The notes under the pieces are model-generated. The model saw only the letters and a program-made list of their open reading frames with translations, was not told the origin of the DNA and searched no databases. Shown piece by piece: positions 1 through 11,601 of a stretch of DNA of 64,000 bases. How positions within the stretch are numbered: the first letter of the stretch is position 1; each line of letters starts with the position of its first letter. The DNA lies in contig NC_080582.1 in the NCBI RefSeq assembly GCF_029962835.1, positions 77,062,177-77,126,176 on the forward strand, in the 5' to 3' direction. The position numbers and the translations under genes are program-made. This stretch comes from Magnolia sinica. Lineage: Eukaryota > Streptophyta > Magnoliopsida > Magnoliales > Magnoliaceae.

Positions 1-1126
1 ATACGAAGTTTCAAGGTGCTCTCGAGAGCAATTGGGTTTTGAGATGGATCCTAAGTTTTAAGATAATGTAGCGTTAATGATGTTAGCTATTACATTACTT
101 ACAATGTTTGAAACCCTATAACAGGTTAGGGTTAGGTTTTCTTATCTAAGAACGGAATTAGAATCACCCGTGCAGCAATACAGATAGGGTGGCTAAGTGC
201 ATGGAGCAATGGGATCGAATCCCAAGATGAATCTCTAACTTTCACTCTCAATTTGTCTCTCTTTCCTTTCCTTTTCCTTTTCTCTCTTCCTTAGGATTTA
301 AAAATTCGTATGGAATATTAGAGAGAGGGTTTAAGGCCCTTATATAGACCCAGGTCTGATGGAAATGGCCCCATGGTCAAGGTATACTTAGGTTATATCC
401 AAAAGGCATCTGTTTCAGCCCAACGGAGCACTTCTGGTAGCCCCTTTGCTGAATGCGGTCGGACTTAAGCTCCCTGACATTGAATCTAGGTCAGGCTGAG
501 TTTTCTCTTCGATCGGGTTTACAGATCGACCGTGGCGGATCAGTTTCAGTTCAACGGTCACGGTCACTCAATCAGGGCCACAAGTGCATTGCCATGTATG
601 AGACATTTTCTCTGAATCGAGGGTGTATTTGGGTCAGATTCTGACGGTCTGAATCCTTATATTTGACTCGTCAGCGACACAACTCAGATTACTTAAATTT
701 AAATTTTATTTCTAAAGATATTCACGTTTCTCATACACTTTGTTTTGGGCTTAAGTTGTGCGTTTCTGGTTATCATTAGGACTTGATTTTTGAGGTGGAT
801 GTCAAGTCCAGTAATGCGGTCATGGCTGTATAGTTTTGCGAGTATCGGACTTTCGACGTGCGGTCCAGGTCCGATATGGAGTTTCAAAGCGCTCCCAAGA
901 ACAACCGGGTTTAGGGATGGATTCTAGATTTCAGGATAATGTAGCGTCAATGATTCTGCACGGCTTGGGTCTTGCAGAACATATTTAAAGTGATTAGTGC
1001 TAATTTCGCAAGTACTCTAGTTTAACACTTACTAATCTTAACCTAATTGCTAAAGGTTCTGGTCCTGGGTGATTTCCGCCTGAGGTGGTACTTGGGTCTT
1101 TGTACGGATTTTTTCGAGACGTTACA
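1..1126 (+). mobile_element. LTR-type element, 3' part, left end outside window
   Basis: The stretch ends at GACGTTACA (1118-1126) and then runs straight into a Copia gag fragment on the opposite strand. That is the appearance of one element inserted in another. ACGTTACA is a typical LTR-like 3' end. Two parts of the stretch, about 4-110 and 876-960, are diverged direct copies of each other; both contain TTTCAA, GCTC, GGATGGAT and AGATAATGTAGCGT-like words. No coding capacity is visible. The family is not identified, and the 5' end cannot be placed because it lies off the window. Confidence 0.45.
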
Positions 1127-1481
1127 TGTGAGCCTCCAGATCTCCACCCTTTGCCATCTTGAAGTTATACCACTTCCGCTTTAAGTATAGGCGGTTTTCA
1201 GAGGATTTTTTCGCATAAACATCCTTTAACTTCACCCATAACTTAGCCGTAGTTTACTCCCTTATGACGTTGTAGAGAACCTCATTCGTGAGACATAAAT
1301 GGATCGATGATAAAGCCTTCTTATCAAGAGTATTCCATTTATCATTAGTCATAGTAGACTTTCACTCCTCAAGAGCACCATCTTCACCTTGCTTGATTAA
1401 GGAACTCATCATCTTGATCTTCCATAACTCAAAATTATTTTTCCCTGAGTACTTCTCAATCTTATACTTGGTGCTCGCCAT
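1127..1481 (-). pseudogene. Copia retrotransposon gag fragment (broken)
   Basis: Reading down from the ATG at 1481, the minus strand begins MASTKYKIEKYSGKNNFELW, the usual start of a Ty1/Copia Gag (UBN2-type, the YSGxNFxLWK motif). It continues with WNTLDKKALSSIHLCLTNEV and LWVKLKDVYAKK. In-frame stops interrupt it after GALEE, after NVIRE and after EAHM. The fragment ends abruptly at 1127, where the neighbouring LTR-like element begins. A primer-binding site and the 5' LTR lie just upstream (1523-2182). It is dead; protease, integrase and reverse transcriptase are not present here. Confidence 0.85.
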
Positions 1482-1522
1482 TATTACTAATCCCTCATAT
1501 TCAGATCTGTGCCCCAACAATT

Positions 1523-1534
1523 GCTTTGATACCA
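1523..1534 (-). other. Copia primer-binding site (tRNA-iMet type)
   Basis: On the minus strand this reads TGGTATCAAAGC, differing by one base from the 3' end complement of plant initiator tRNA-Met (TGGTATCAGAGC). It sits between the LTR end at about 1537 and the gag ATG at 1481, as expected for reverse-transcription priming in a Copia element. Confidence 0.8.
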
Positions 1535-1536
1535 CT

Positions 1537-2182
1537 TATTGGGAATTTTAACTGTGGAATCACACAGATTTAAATCTAGGATAACAATCCAATGACACCA
1601 AACACACACAAGAGAACACAGATTTAATATGGAAAACCCTTGCGGGAAAAAATCACGGCACAAAGCGACAGATCTCCACTATGAAAATAGAAATTACAAA
1701 GAGAGAGGACTTACCCGATTCGAACAACCTCGAATCTCACCTTTGCTACACCCTTTAGAAACCCTAAAATCCTTTTAGGAACCCTTGGAACTCCTTTAGA
1801 AAGCCTTTGAAAACCTCTCAATCCCGCATACACCCCTTTATATAAGTTTAGAAAGAAGTAGAATCGGAATAGGAAACAAAAAACGGAAAATCTGCGTTTT
1901 CGCAGAAAATCTACGTAACATCTTCGATGCCATTGAAGGTCCATCGATGTCATTGAAGACAGACCAAAACTATCCAGCAACCATGGGTGAAAAATTCTGT
2001 GAATTATCGATGGCATCGAGCAACCGTCGATATCATCAACGACTGGCTTCGATGTCATCGAAACTCTGTCGATATCATCGACAGACCACCAGACAGATTT
2101 AAGACATCTGTCGATGTCATCGGAAACCTTGTCGATATCATCGACAGACCACCAGACAAATTTAAGACATCTGTCCATAACA
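1537..2182 (-). mobile_element. Copia 5' LTR (minus strand)
   Basis: This is homologous to the Copia LTR at 7656-8249. Shared words include AAATTACAAAGAGA, GAACAACCTC, AATCTCACC, CTACACCCTTT and the region rich in GATGCCATTGAA / ATCGATG repeats. In plus coordinates it runs from TATTGGG (canonical TGTTGGG mutated) to CCATAACA. On the minus strand a TATA-like TATATAAAGG lies near 1843-1852. The repeated TCGATGNCATCGA motifs at 1924-2150 are partly palindromic and fill the U3-like part. It is followed on the minus strand by the primer-binding site and gag. Confidence 0.75.
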
Positions 2183-2369
2183 TGGGTTTGATTACCACTC
2201 TCCTTTATTTTTAATATCTAGGGTTGATTTGAATTTATTGTGGCTCGGAATTACATTACATCATAGTGGTGTTGAGATAAGAACCGGTTATTCCAGCAGT
2301 TCTCTCTCCTCAACATACCCCAAAATCATCGAATGCATGTCGTCAAGCACGTGCATCTCGAGTTCCGTG

Positions 2370-2530
2370 GGTTAGGATGGTTAAAGGCTTTCCATCTCTC
2401 AAGATGCTAGAATTGAAGGATTTACCGTTGGGGTCCGATGATAGTGAACTCCCTCACCTTAGCGAATTTACCATTTGGGATGGTCCTAGGTTGAGAGAGT
2501 TACTCCATCTCCCTTCCATACTAAAAAATA
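2370..2530 (+). pseudogene. NLR-type leucine-rich repeat relic
   Basis: The frame from about 2377 gives FPSLKMLELKDLP, then LPHLSEFTIWDGPRLRELLH and LPSILKNM. This is the C-terminal LRR signature of CC-NBS-LRR resistance proteins (normally PSLKxLxLxxLPxL, FPxLxxLxIxxCPxLxxLP). Only about two repeats remain. Upstream, the frame closes at TAGGATGG (2365-2372), and downstream it runs into non-coding sequence with a stop at 2587. No NB-ARC domain is visible nearby. It is a decayed gene scrap, not a gene. Confidence 0.65.
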
Positions 2531-3721
2531 TGGCATCGCACAAGATTGACCTACCTTTCTATTCACGGCTTAGTGTTGGGCTATTGTGATGAGCTGTTGC
2601 TAAATTCATCATCTAATCACACCTCTATTTCCTTACTGACTACAACTTAGCAAGAGTATGGATGGAGGAGAAAAGATCAGTCTTCTTTTAAAAAATAGTC
2701 ATTGAATCTAAAAAAAAAAAAGAACAGAAATATGAAAAAATAAGAAATAGAATTGATATTATTGATGAAATGTTAATTACAACATATTCAATATACTTAC
2801 ATGAGAAAAAGAAGCCTTAAATATTTTATCCAACTCAAAACAAGACACTTTCTCAAAATAGAAAAAATTGTTAAAAATAATAAAAAGACGTCTAATCCTA
2901 ATAAAACTTGTAAACAATCCTTAGATGACTAAAGCAAAGACAATGGACCATGACTAGCCTCATAAACCCTAAAAATAGAAAAAAGAACAAGGAACTTAGG
3001 AGCAAGTTTTAAAACTCTAATTTGACTCCTAAAATGATTAAATTTTGTGAAGTCATTTTGGAGCCCATTAATTAAGCTTATTAAAAATGATGGGGTTGTT
3101 GGCTAGGGCATAAAGCTCATTAATAGCTTTCCAATGGTATATTCCACAGATGAAATAATTAACTGGTCACAAAGTCATGACCGTTGGAAGCTATAGTGCA
3201 CATTTAGAGTCATTTTGCCCAACCTGAACTCCTCCAGCCCAAATTTGTGCTATCTTGGCCCACCATTGAGTGGGCCCTTTACCAGTCATACATTATACCA
3301 TCATTGCCTAAAGGACTGCTCCAATTCACGAGATGCAATTCTCTATGATTGGGACCGTCCATCAGCATTTGAAAATGAGGACAGTATTTTGTGACTGGGA
3401 ATAGCTTTGGTGGTATGCTTTTCCAGTCCATAGGGGTTTTCTGGGATTTTCTTGAATTTTCTTCAGTGTATTGCAATGGGTAGCCAATCCACTTTACGGA
3501 CTTCGATCCACCATCCCAACTGTCATATATTCAATACCTCAAAGATAAATACCCCCTCATGCTTGGAAATGCTAATCCACATTAACTCATTGATTTTAAG
3601 AGAAACTGATTTTTAGAAAATAAATATTTTATTAGTATTAATAACAATTTAATTAAACATCTTGATTAGCAAACCGTTGTGTGATCACCAGGGACTCCAC
3701 CATGAATGGTTAGGATCAAGA
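2531..3721. other. Intergenic, no gene seen
   Basis: AT-rich sequence with short poly(A) runs (about 2707-2720). I see no coding exon, RNA gene or complete element. Short open frames here lack family features. Confidence 0.6.
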
Positions 3722-3789
3722 GGGCACCATGCCCACTGATCCAACATAATACTTGGGAAGTTGAAGATTCTCAATTGTTGGGCTCGGAT

Positions 3790-3981
3790 CTTTGCCGATA
3801 GAGTTGCAAGATGTCGCTGCCCTCGTGTACCTGGACACCGATTCTTGCCTCAACTCAAGTCCTTGCCGAGGAGGTGAAGATTGGTGCAAGATAGTATACA
3901 TTCCAAACATAAGGGTGGATTTCTGCAACTTGAAGAAAGTTTTCCCACCTCAGTTCGCAAACAAGACTGAGGTGGAATGAT
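3790..3981 (+). other. Coding-like block of unknown origin, shared by both duplicate segments
   Basis: An open frame ends with a C-rich segment followed by VFPPQFANKTEVE and a stop at about 3980. The same block at about 19945-20148 in copy 2 is frameshifted and stopped but keeps the KKVFPPQFxNKTEVE end. I do not recognise the family. It lies just downstream (in SCPL orientation) of the SCPL gene end and on the opposite strand. It could be the last exon of an old neighbouring gene or a transposon scrap. Confidence 0.3.
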
Positions 3982-4309
3982 CCAGGTAGTGATTATCAGA
4001 ACCTTTTTACTGTCTTTCGAAAAAATAACTAATGTATTCTTATGTAAGAGTATATTAATTCTTAATGGATCAAAGGTGTAAGGTTACTTTGGTTTGTCGG
4101 AATGAACCAATCTTGATTCGTTGCTACTATCCGTGTCCACATGGTTGTATGTCCAGCTAGTCTGAATCGTCCACCTGGTGGACGTGGCTCCATCCATAGA
4201 CAATCCATAGATAATCTGCTGTAAAACTAATGTACCATCTAGTGGGTCCGTCTACGACGAACTAGTCTTGGTTAATTACTACTTGCTAGTGCACAAGAGA
4301 ATGTATTTT

Positions 4310-4752
4310 TGTTGGACATAAGCCAGTGGGGCCCATTGGTGGGCAATCACTAGTGGGTCAGTCTGATGAGCTTTGGCTTTCTTTTATTAATTAATTTTCT
4401 TTTTTTCAATTGAATTTCATATTCAATTTTAAATAAATATTTAGATGATGAGATAAGGATAAGACAGGATAATTTCTGGTCTCATCCAAAAAATACACAT
4501 TAAACAACAATGAGAGTAAAAAGAAAAAAAGTGATAAATTGATATTTGTCCATTCAGCTTGTTCTTGGGACGATCTAAGTTATAAATCATAATCCGAGAC
4601 CATTTATACCATAGAATTAGAGGGGTAATTAGACTCAGTAGTACTGGTTAGGCCGACCGCTAGATCTGGACCGTTCATCTTAGGCTTTGTGGAGTTATCA
4701 TATCATGTAGATAGTCAGATATTAAGGGCTCACTCTTCCGCACAGACTTTAA
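4310..4752. mobile_element. Solo LTR, family A (degenerate copy)
   Basis: Similar throughout to the well-bounded solo LTR at 26075-26560, with the same order: TGTTG start, GCCAGTGGGGCC, GGGCAATCACTAGTGGGT, ACGATCTAAGT, ATTAAGGGCT, CTTCCGC. The duplicate segment (about 20445) lacks it, which marks it as an insertion. The word ATTTT at 4305-4309 and 4753-4757 may be the target duplication. The expected CAACA 3' end is decayed, so the right border is uncertain by several bases. Confidence 0.7.
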
Positions 4753-4984
4753 ATTTTCAGCCAGGCTAAACTGTCCATCTGGTGGGCAAATCCATGGACA
4801 GTCCAAATTCCTACATCAGTATTCGATCGAGCCCTAAAGAAAAAGAAAAGTAAAAATGTAGCGAAGGATCCAGATTCAATGGGGATGCCTCATCCCACTA
4901 ATGGATTTATGAAACTGTTGGGAACAGGATTCCTACGTACATTTTCAAGAGATCAAATCGTTACAAAACAGTGTTTCAATGGAT

Positions 4985-5134
4985 TCAAGAATCAGCATTG
5001 GGCTACCAGATAGGAAGGCCTTGATGATGACTAGTACCACTTTGGGTCTATCCCGATTCCCGAGGAACCTGATGGCCAGCTCCCTGCACAGTTACATAGG
5101 TGAGACCATTGTAATCTTAAATCCATCCTCATAC
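4985..5134 (-). pseudogene. SCPL exon 10 relic (3' end of dead serine carboxypeptidase copy)
   Basis: The minus strand aligns with exon 10 of gene A (20709-20870): GAGCTGGCCATCAGGTTCCT, encoding GAGHQVP with the catalytic His, is preserved. It is non-functional. The second codon GGA has become TGA, a CAA has become TAA, and there is a small insertion after CCTCGGG. About 20 bases before the stop are lost, so the tail reads directly into GATTCTTGA. The splice acceptor, AACAG in gene A, reads AACAAG here. The companion exon 9 relic is at 10358-10446; exon 8 is deleted. Confidence 0.88.
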
Positions 5135-5720
5135 TTGTTTAACATATTAGTAGAATATCGATTTGGCACACTTCCTATTAAAATTAAATACTCAAATGGA
5201 TAAGATGTGTATAAAAGCAAGTTCCATTCTAACAATCAAATTACATCATTCATAGATTTATCGATCAGCAAAAATTAGCGAGTGGAATCTGATTTATGTT
5301 AAAGAAAATATTAGTATCACCCATGCAAAGAAAAGAGTGAAAATGGCCTTCAATCCTTTTGAACCAAGATAGAATAGGTTAGTCCAGTTTGAAAAGCTTC
5401 CACAAGGAAAAATAAAATAAAATCGAGCGCTAATGGTGCTTTTAAGAACAAATTAAAGGATTGTAGAATGTATATAGGGAGTAATCAAGGCATGTCGTTT
5501 CCAGCTGCATGGTTTTGGGTGTGCCTGACTACGTGATCACCTTGTCGCCTTGACATTGACTTTGGCCCAAGCAATCCAAGGTGGAAATTACTACATGTAC
5601 ACATTGTAAAACTCATCTGGCCTACCAAAAGTAAGAAATGAGTTGGTTTTGTTTCTGTTTTTCCTTTTTCCCTCCTCACCCCTCAAAATCTCCAAAAGCA
5701 TCAAATATCCTGTACAATTG

Positions 5721-6401
5721 TGACGTAGGGGATGACGTGCAGAGGTCGAGCACTGTCTTCCTCAAAGGGATAACCGTTTTGAATCCACAAAACTTCTCTG
5801 GACTCCTCACAGAGATACCTCGAATTCACGAGGAGAGATAGAAAATAGAAAACAATTCTAATAAAATTCATAATAATTTGATTGATGATGAAAAATGAGT
5901 TCACAACCTCTTAAATAATAACATAAACCTTAGGAAGAAGTTTCGGAATTAAGCTATGACTAAAACACATAGAAATCGTGACTTACTATAAATAGTAATA
6001 TCTATAGACGGTCATGATTCCTACCAATGCGCATGGTTTTCAGTTTAAAATATAAGTGTCCTATTTGGCTAAACCATGATGTTCCCCTAACCATTCTAAG
6101 CACTTTTCATGTTGGGCGCAACTCCTAAAGCCCAACGGATGAAGAGTTATACTCAAACTAAAACTTACTATAAATAGTAAAAACGAAATTAAAAGCAATC
6201 CGTCATTAATTAGACTTCGACTGCCAATCTGATAGTATTTTGCAAATTCGGTGTGTGCCTAAAGTAGCTCATCCTACCCCAAAATCACATATGGTACGTC
6301 CGATTGCTCATTCCGGTTTGCGAGATACGTCCGTTTTAGGTTCTGACGGTCCGGATCACCTCTGTCTCCGATCGGGCCTTTTTTGGTCCCGCTCTACATC
6401 T
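5721..6401 (-). mobile_element. Solo LTR, family B, with 5-bp target duplication
   Basis: In reverse complement it starts (A)GATGTAGAGCGG and ends CCCTACGTCA. It is bounded by AATTG at 5716-5720 and 6402-6406. The duplicate segment has an empty site here (about 21484). The same element sits in opposite orientation at 25746-26953. Its ends, TGATGTAG..CTACGTCA after allowing one mutated first base, form a short inverted repeat, as in LTRs. It contains an ACTATAAATAGTAA box (about 5983-5996), a likely LTR TATA region. There is no coding sequence. Confidence 0.8.
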
Positions 6402-7655
6402 AATTGACGAATGTTGACTTGTCATTTATGGTTTGAGTCTAGTCTCTGTGATGTTTATGGCCTATGAAGGTGGCATGGCTCAAAGATTTGTAGGAAAATA
6501 TATGTAATTGTATGTGTATGCACGTGAGTGGCTATCCGTTTACTCCTCTGGAGTACTGTATGTTTCGTGTGAGTGTGTTAGTCTTTTGGGCACTTGTTAC
6601 CCTAAAAATTTCTCCTCTCGTTCTTCTTTCTCCTCCTTCAATCTCTCCACTTTCTACTAGATTACCATCTTCTTGATTGCTCTTTGCATTTTTAGGTAGT
6701 TCCATATTGTTATTCTTTTATGCTGTTTTATTTATCAAATACTCATATTACTTCTCTCACATTAAGTTGGTTGTTTCAGTTGCTTAGGCTATTTGAAGAT
6801 ATATATACTTCCTAACTAGAACAAATGCTTAGGGTCATTTGGGGCATCGCAAGAAACTATATGCATGTAAACTCCGCTGGATGGATCACAAGCACGTGTA
6901 CCCAAATGCTTATTGATTTGAGTGAATGTTGTCGTTGATATAGGTGAAAGAAAATAAGAGAAAACATGTCTACTATAGAATCCTTTATTTATAATTGTAA
7001 TTAGCTACAAGAGATAACTCCTCATTAAATAAAATAAAAATCAGGAAAGATAACCACGATCTCCAAGGATATGGTGTAATACATGACCATTGAATATTTG
7101 CTTACTTTCACACTAAAATATATTGCAACATACAAAAATTTGTGATAAAATAAGCTTGATGAAAAAAATAAGCTTCATTCATGGCTTATGTTTCTAGAAA
7201 AACTCCGTGTTCCTCTGGCTCATTATCAATGCTATAATCTCTCTCTCAAAGCTAGTGTCTCCAGCTTACATCATTTCTCTCTATTAGCATAAATTAACAT
7301 ATCATCAGTTGCGTGATTATCATTGTTGGATATGGCACAAGTTCCTTCAACTTGGTTCGGGATTCAAAAGGGATTTTAATTTAGAGTCAACGATATGTAG
7401 AGTTTAGTCTCAGTAGTCTCAAAAGGGATATGGAGATTAGTCTCATTAGTCTCGAAAGGGATATGGAGATTCATTCCATTGAATTCTTCTTTATCCCAAT
7501 GACTATTTCATATCCTCAACAAAAGTGCTGAAACTAGTACTACAAATGACGGCAACTGCCATGATTCTGCTAACATAATCATCAACTAGATTCAGTTTGT
7601 AATATTTCCAAGACTACATTGCTTAGTTTCTAAGATAATGAATCTCAACATATTT

Positions 7656-8249
7656 TGTTAGGGGAACCATGGAAGCACATAGAGATGAATCAAGGATAGC
7701 TATCCAATAACATCAAGCAAACACAGAGAACACAACAATTTAACGTGAAGAAAGATTTTTGGAAAAAAAACCATGGCACAAAGTGATAGGTGATCATTAT
7801 GAAAGCAGAAATTACAAAGAGAAAAGATTTTACTTGATTTGAACAACCTCAAATCTCACCCTTACTACACCCTTTGAAACCCTAGGACGATTTAGAAACC
7901 CTTATAATACCTCCCCATCTCGTTTACACCCATATATATAGCCTTGTAAAGAATCCAAAACGAAATCGGAAACAAATCCCTTAAATTCACAGTTTTGCGT
8001 AAAATCTGTGAAGAAACTGTTGATGCCATTGAAGCCTTGTCGATGCCATCGAACTAATCCTGTAGATGGCATCGAAGGCATGTCGATGGCATCGAAAAAG
8101 TACCTAGTTAGTTCAGCAACCAACTGAAGAAAATTCAGAAAATATCGATGGGATCGAGAACTGTTCGATGCCATTGAAGGTGACATCGAACAGACTATCA
8201 ATGACATTGACAGACCCTGTATCTGACTTAATTTAAGACATCAAATACA
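7656..8249 (-). mobile_element. Copia 3' LTR (minus strand)
   Basis: Same LTR family as 1537-2182; runs TGTTAGGGG.. to ..CAAATACA in plus coordinates. A minus-strand TATA-like TATATATGGG lies near 7931-7940, and the block rich in GATGCCATCGA motifs is conserved. On the minus strand it is preceded by a purine-rich stretch and by the C-terminal end of Copia pol (8363-8470). Copy 2 of the duplicated segment lacks it, so insertion followed the duplication. Confidence 0.72.
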
Positions 8250-8362
8250 ATAATCTCTACCATGTCTTCAATAATCAAACGTGTAGGTTCTTATCCTCTT
8301 CTCTTATCTCTGTCTCGCATCATAGCTCCATCAACGCTTCTCGTTCACACTCCGTCTTCTTT

Positions 8363-8470
8363 TCACGCCATCACTAAGCTCAAAAAAATTGCACAGAACT
8401 TAAACTTCTCCGTAAGAACGACCTTGGTGAGCATGTCCGTTGGATTCACGCTCATGTGAATATTTTTCAG
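8363..8470 (-). pseudogene. Copia polyprotein C-terminal fragment (RNase H end)
   Basis: The minus frame reads NIHMSVNPTDMLTKVV followed by EKFKFC and a stop at 8363-8365. This matches the conserved tail of Copia polyproteins (NPADMLTKxxxxxKFxxC). Only the last 35 or so residues remain, and the sequence upstream on the minus strand is not recognisable as reverse transcriptase. It supports the assignment of the adjacent 7656-8249 block as a Copia 3' LTR. Confidence 0.75.
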
Positions 8471-8960
8471 AGTTACGCCTCATTCTGTCCACTTCAACCA
8501 TTGATCCTTAGTATAGACCATTACATCATAAGAGAAATCTAGTATTAGGATTTCAATCACTTTAATAGACAAATCAAACCTTCCACCGCTAATATCGAAC
8601 CTTGGATCATCAAACCTGCTATTCATCAGGCCATGATAAGTAAAATTTATAATCCACACTCAATCATCACTTAAACATATAAGTAAACCATCTGATTTCA
8701 AATTAATTGCAAAATCTAACTCAGATTAAACTAGAAAACTCTACATCGATAATCAAGCCTTGAAGTTGTCCAACTATTGGATCAATTAAAATCACCGTTT
8801 AAAACCCAAATTCCTTACGATAAGGACCTTTGAATGAATGTAATCAAACGTTTGTCATGGAATTTGTAACCTAAATCATTAGGTCCATCTATTATTAGGC
8901 TCACATCACTAAATGTAGAAATCCAGCACTGAGTATCATAATCAAATTATCTGACCATTA

Positions 8961-9097
8961 GGGTCCTTACTCTTGCTCCGGTGGTAGACTCTCAGGAGTT
9001 TCAACACCTGGTTAAGGGTTCGAGTACCCATAGGTGGTGAAATTCCACTAGCGTGAGTGTGTGGGGGGATGTGTGTGCGTGCGTTTAAAAAAAATAA
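8961..9097 (+). mobile_element. SINE, 137 bp, intact with 12-bp target duplication
   Basis: Perfect flanking repeats ATCTGACCATTA occur at 8949-8960 and 9098-9109. Inside are a pol III A-box-like GCTCCGGTGGTAGACTC, a B-box GGGTTCGAGTACCC, a GT/GC-rich 3' part, and a TTTAAAAAAAATAA tail. This is the layout of a tRNA-related SINE. A second copy lies on the minus strand at 42038-42170. Confidence 0.9.
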
Positions 9098-10214
9098 ATC
9101 TGACCATTAAAGCCACCACTAATTATCCTTTAAACAAGTCCACAAACCTTGTGTTTTAGTGTGGATCAGACTTGGAATAAATCTAACTATTGGGTTATCA
9201 AAAATTGTTAGTAGACACTCAAATCACTTGTTGTGGCCCATTTGAGCCTTTGATTTGCGTCATCTTTTGTCAAAGGCCCTGTTGGGAACCTTTGAAGCGA
9301 ATGGACGGAGCAAATTTCATTAAGCTTCATAGTGAACCCCACTTTTTACCCTAGGTGAGCACCGGTGCGTGTGCACCTACAGTACATCGAACTGGTCAAA
9401 GGGGCAGACCGAGCATTGATCCGAGCCAAGAGGAAAATGCTTTCATTTCTTTCTGTTTCCCACTCAGACGTGGTTTAAACAGAGCGTGTCCGTTCTCAAT
9501 GAACCGTGGCCAACCATGATCCCCAACTAGATGATCTAAACCGTCTATCAGGTGCAGGATTGAGGTCCAACAAAATTCTGAATGTTGTAGCATATACCCT
9601 TTGTCATGGTATCGTTTTGCTAGCTCCCAGACCACCGACAATCGACCCAATTTTATGAGCTAGTCACTACACATGTGCTGATGTATTTTTCTGGTGATCG
9701 GCCACATGTATGGATTTTGTCCAAAAGCCAACTGGATAAGCATTTCTAGTTGTTGTGCATTCATGCATCCATGAATTTAAATAAGATTGTATTGTGGATT
9801 GTTTTGCATGTTTTCTTATTTAACTATACTTAACTAATATTGCAATGGTATGTAATCTTGAGGGGAATTCATACTGAGTTATCCACTTATTCTTTGAATA
9901 TATAACCGTACAAATGTGTATGTGATTTAGATTATATTCATGTTCATACTAGTAAGGAGCAGGATACAAACTGCAGAGATGTATGACTATCTTTATCCAA
10001 GAGAAGCTGTGCAATCTTGCAGTTCAAGAATGACTATATTTTTTCCCTTTTATTTGATGAATTGTTTATTCCCTATATTTGTTAGTATTAAGACATTGGT
10101 TTGTATAAGCCCTATGACCAACCACTCATATATTCTGAATGTGTATGCAAACTTTCTCTCATGCTTGATTTGTTTCTCTTCCACTAAACTGCTAACTTTG
10201 AAAATAAAAAAGAA

Positions 10215-10275
<61 letters not shown>
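10215..10275. repeat. Compound microsatellite (TG)n-(AG)n
   Basis: Twelve TG units (10215-10238) run directly into an AG run to 10275. It lies in the insertion block of copy 1, next to the exon 9 relic. Confidence 0.95.
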
Positions 10276-10278
<3 letters not shown>

Positions 10279-10357
10279 TTGGGCTATATTTAAAGATTAA
10301 TACTTAAGTTTTCGGAAAACGAGTAGTAAACTCGGATTTTGAGAACCAGGGTGTTAC

Positions 10358-10446
10358 ACATGCCAAAGAGACAATGCGAGAAGGTTGAGAGCCTCAATAC
10401 TGTATATAGTATTTGGAATTGGCATTACAACATCGGTGTCTGCATC
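10358..10446 (-). pseudogene. SCPL exon 9 relic
   Basis: The minus strand aligns with exon 9 of gene A (23332-23437). It keeps DTDVVMP (catalytic Asp motif GDxDAVxP with the first Gly lost), then IEALNLLALSLWH. The 3' end of the exon and its donor are replaced by foreign sequence: gene A reads WHAWYHKGQ, here WHV then stop. The acceptor end is also altered (AAAGATGCAGAC). The foreign sequence ends GGGTGTTACA, which looks like the end of an LTR insertion into this exon. Confidence 0.82.
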
Positions 10447-11527
10447 TTTGGCGAAAAAAAATAAAAAAAATCAAAGGGCATTAGAATTTCTTTTCTAGTA
10501 GGTTATAGAATCGTAGGTTTGTTAGCACATGATTTCCACTAGAAACTCATCATCAGACACAATAACAACTATAGTCATAATGAAACCAGTGTTGCCAACT
10601 TATTGAAATATTTTTAGATGATGAAATATACCAACTTCACATCCATAACTCACAAAGCCTACTCATGAGGAATGTGATGTCATGCAAACATGCATGCGCG
10701 AGATCAACAGGGGCCTCACCATGAACTTGCCCTCGCCAAATATCAAGCCCAACCGCTCACTGAGTGGGTCAGTAATCAGCCATGTTAACATGTATGACCC
10801 AACTGATGAGCGAGTCGCCTGATTTATGGCTCAACCACTTACCTAGTGGGTGCCTAATGATGAAGATCCTCGATCATGCCCACACAACACATTCGCAAAT
10901 GTGCCCCCAATTAGTTTTGCAAGTAGAGAATGAGAGAATGAACTTGTCAGGGCTCTCACTTGTGAATTTGAGGGAATTTCGGTTGGTTGTTTGAATGAGG
11001 AAATGTGACTGATGTCAAAGATAAGTCAAAACCTTCAAAACCTTCTCCCTCACATCAAGAATATTTGATAAATATATGAGTGGATAAATTTTCTTCATTT
11101 GGGAGATTTTGCTGTGTAGCCATCTACATTGGGGCCATCATATCAGTGGTTTGATCATTGAATCATGGCCCCACTTGTCGAAGCTAAAAACCCAAATGAC
11201 ATTGCATTTCTTCCCTATCATAGTACAATTGCTACAGTAAATATTCTCTTTTGAGTTTTCTTCTTCTTTTTTCTTGTTCATAATTATAGGATATAATGAA
11301 AGTTATTTTGGAAATCTAAATATAAAATAAGACAATACAAAAGAAATTTGAGAATTATGCTGCTATATATATTGGAAAATTCTATTTGCCACTGAAAACG
11401 GAAGAAGAAATAAATTTGAGAATTCCGCTATTATGACATTATAAAAGCATTACTTTCTACAAGAAAGGTTCCTTTCCATTACAGATATTAGCATAGTTAA
11501 AGATGTTAAGAATAAATAATAGCAATT

Positions 11528-11601
11528 AGGGATGTAGCTCAAATGGTAGAGCGCCTGCTTTGCATGCGGGAGGTACATGGGTTTGATCCCCTGCATCTCC
11601 A
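11528..11601 (+). tRNA. tRNA-Ala(UGC)-like sequence, probably a SINE head or pseudo-tRNA
   Basis: A tRNA-Ala cloverleaf is recognisable: D-arm GCTC..GAGC, anticodon stem CCTGC/GCGGG with loop TTTGCAT (anticodon TGC, 11561-11563), and 3' end CATCTCCA. Defects: the first acceptor pair is A-C, and the T-arm has one extra base against the usual plant tRNA-Ala (bulge at 11578). The T-loop has TTTGA instead of TTCGA. It heads an insertion of about 185 bp absent from the duplicate segment, so it is more likely retroposed than a functional gene. Confidence 0.55.
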
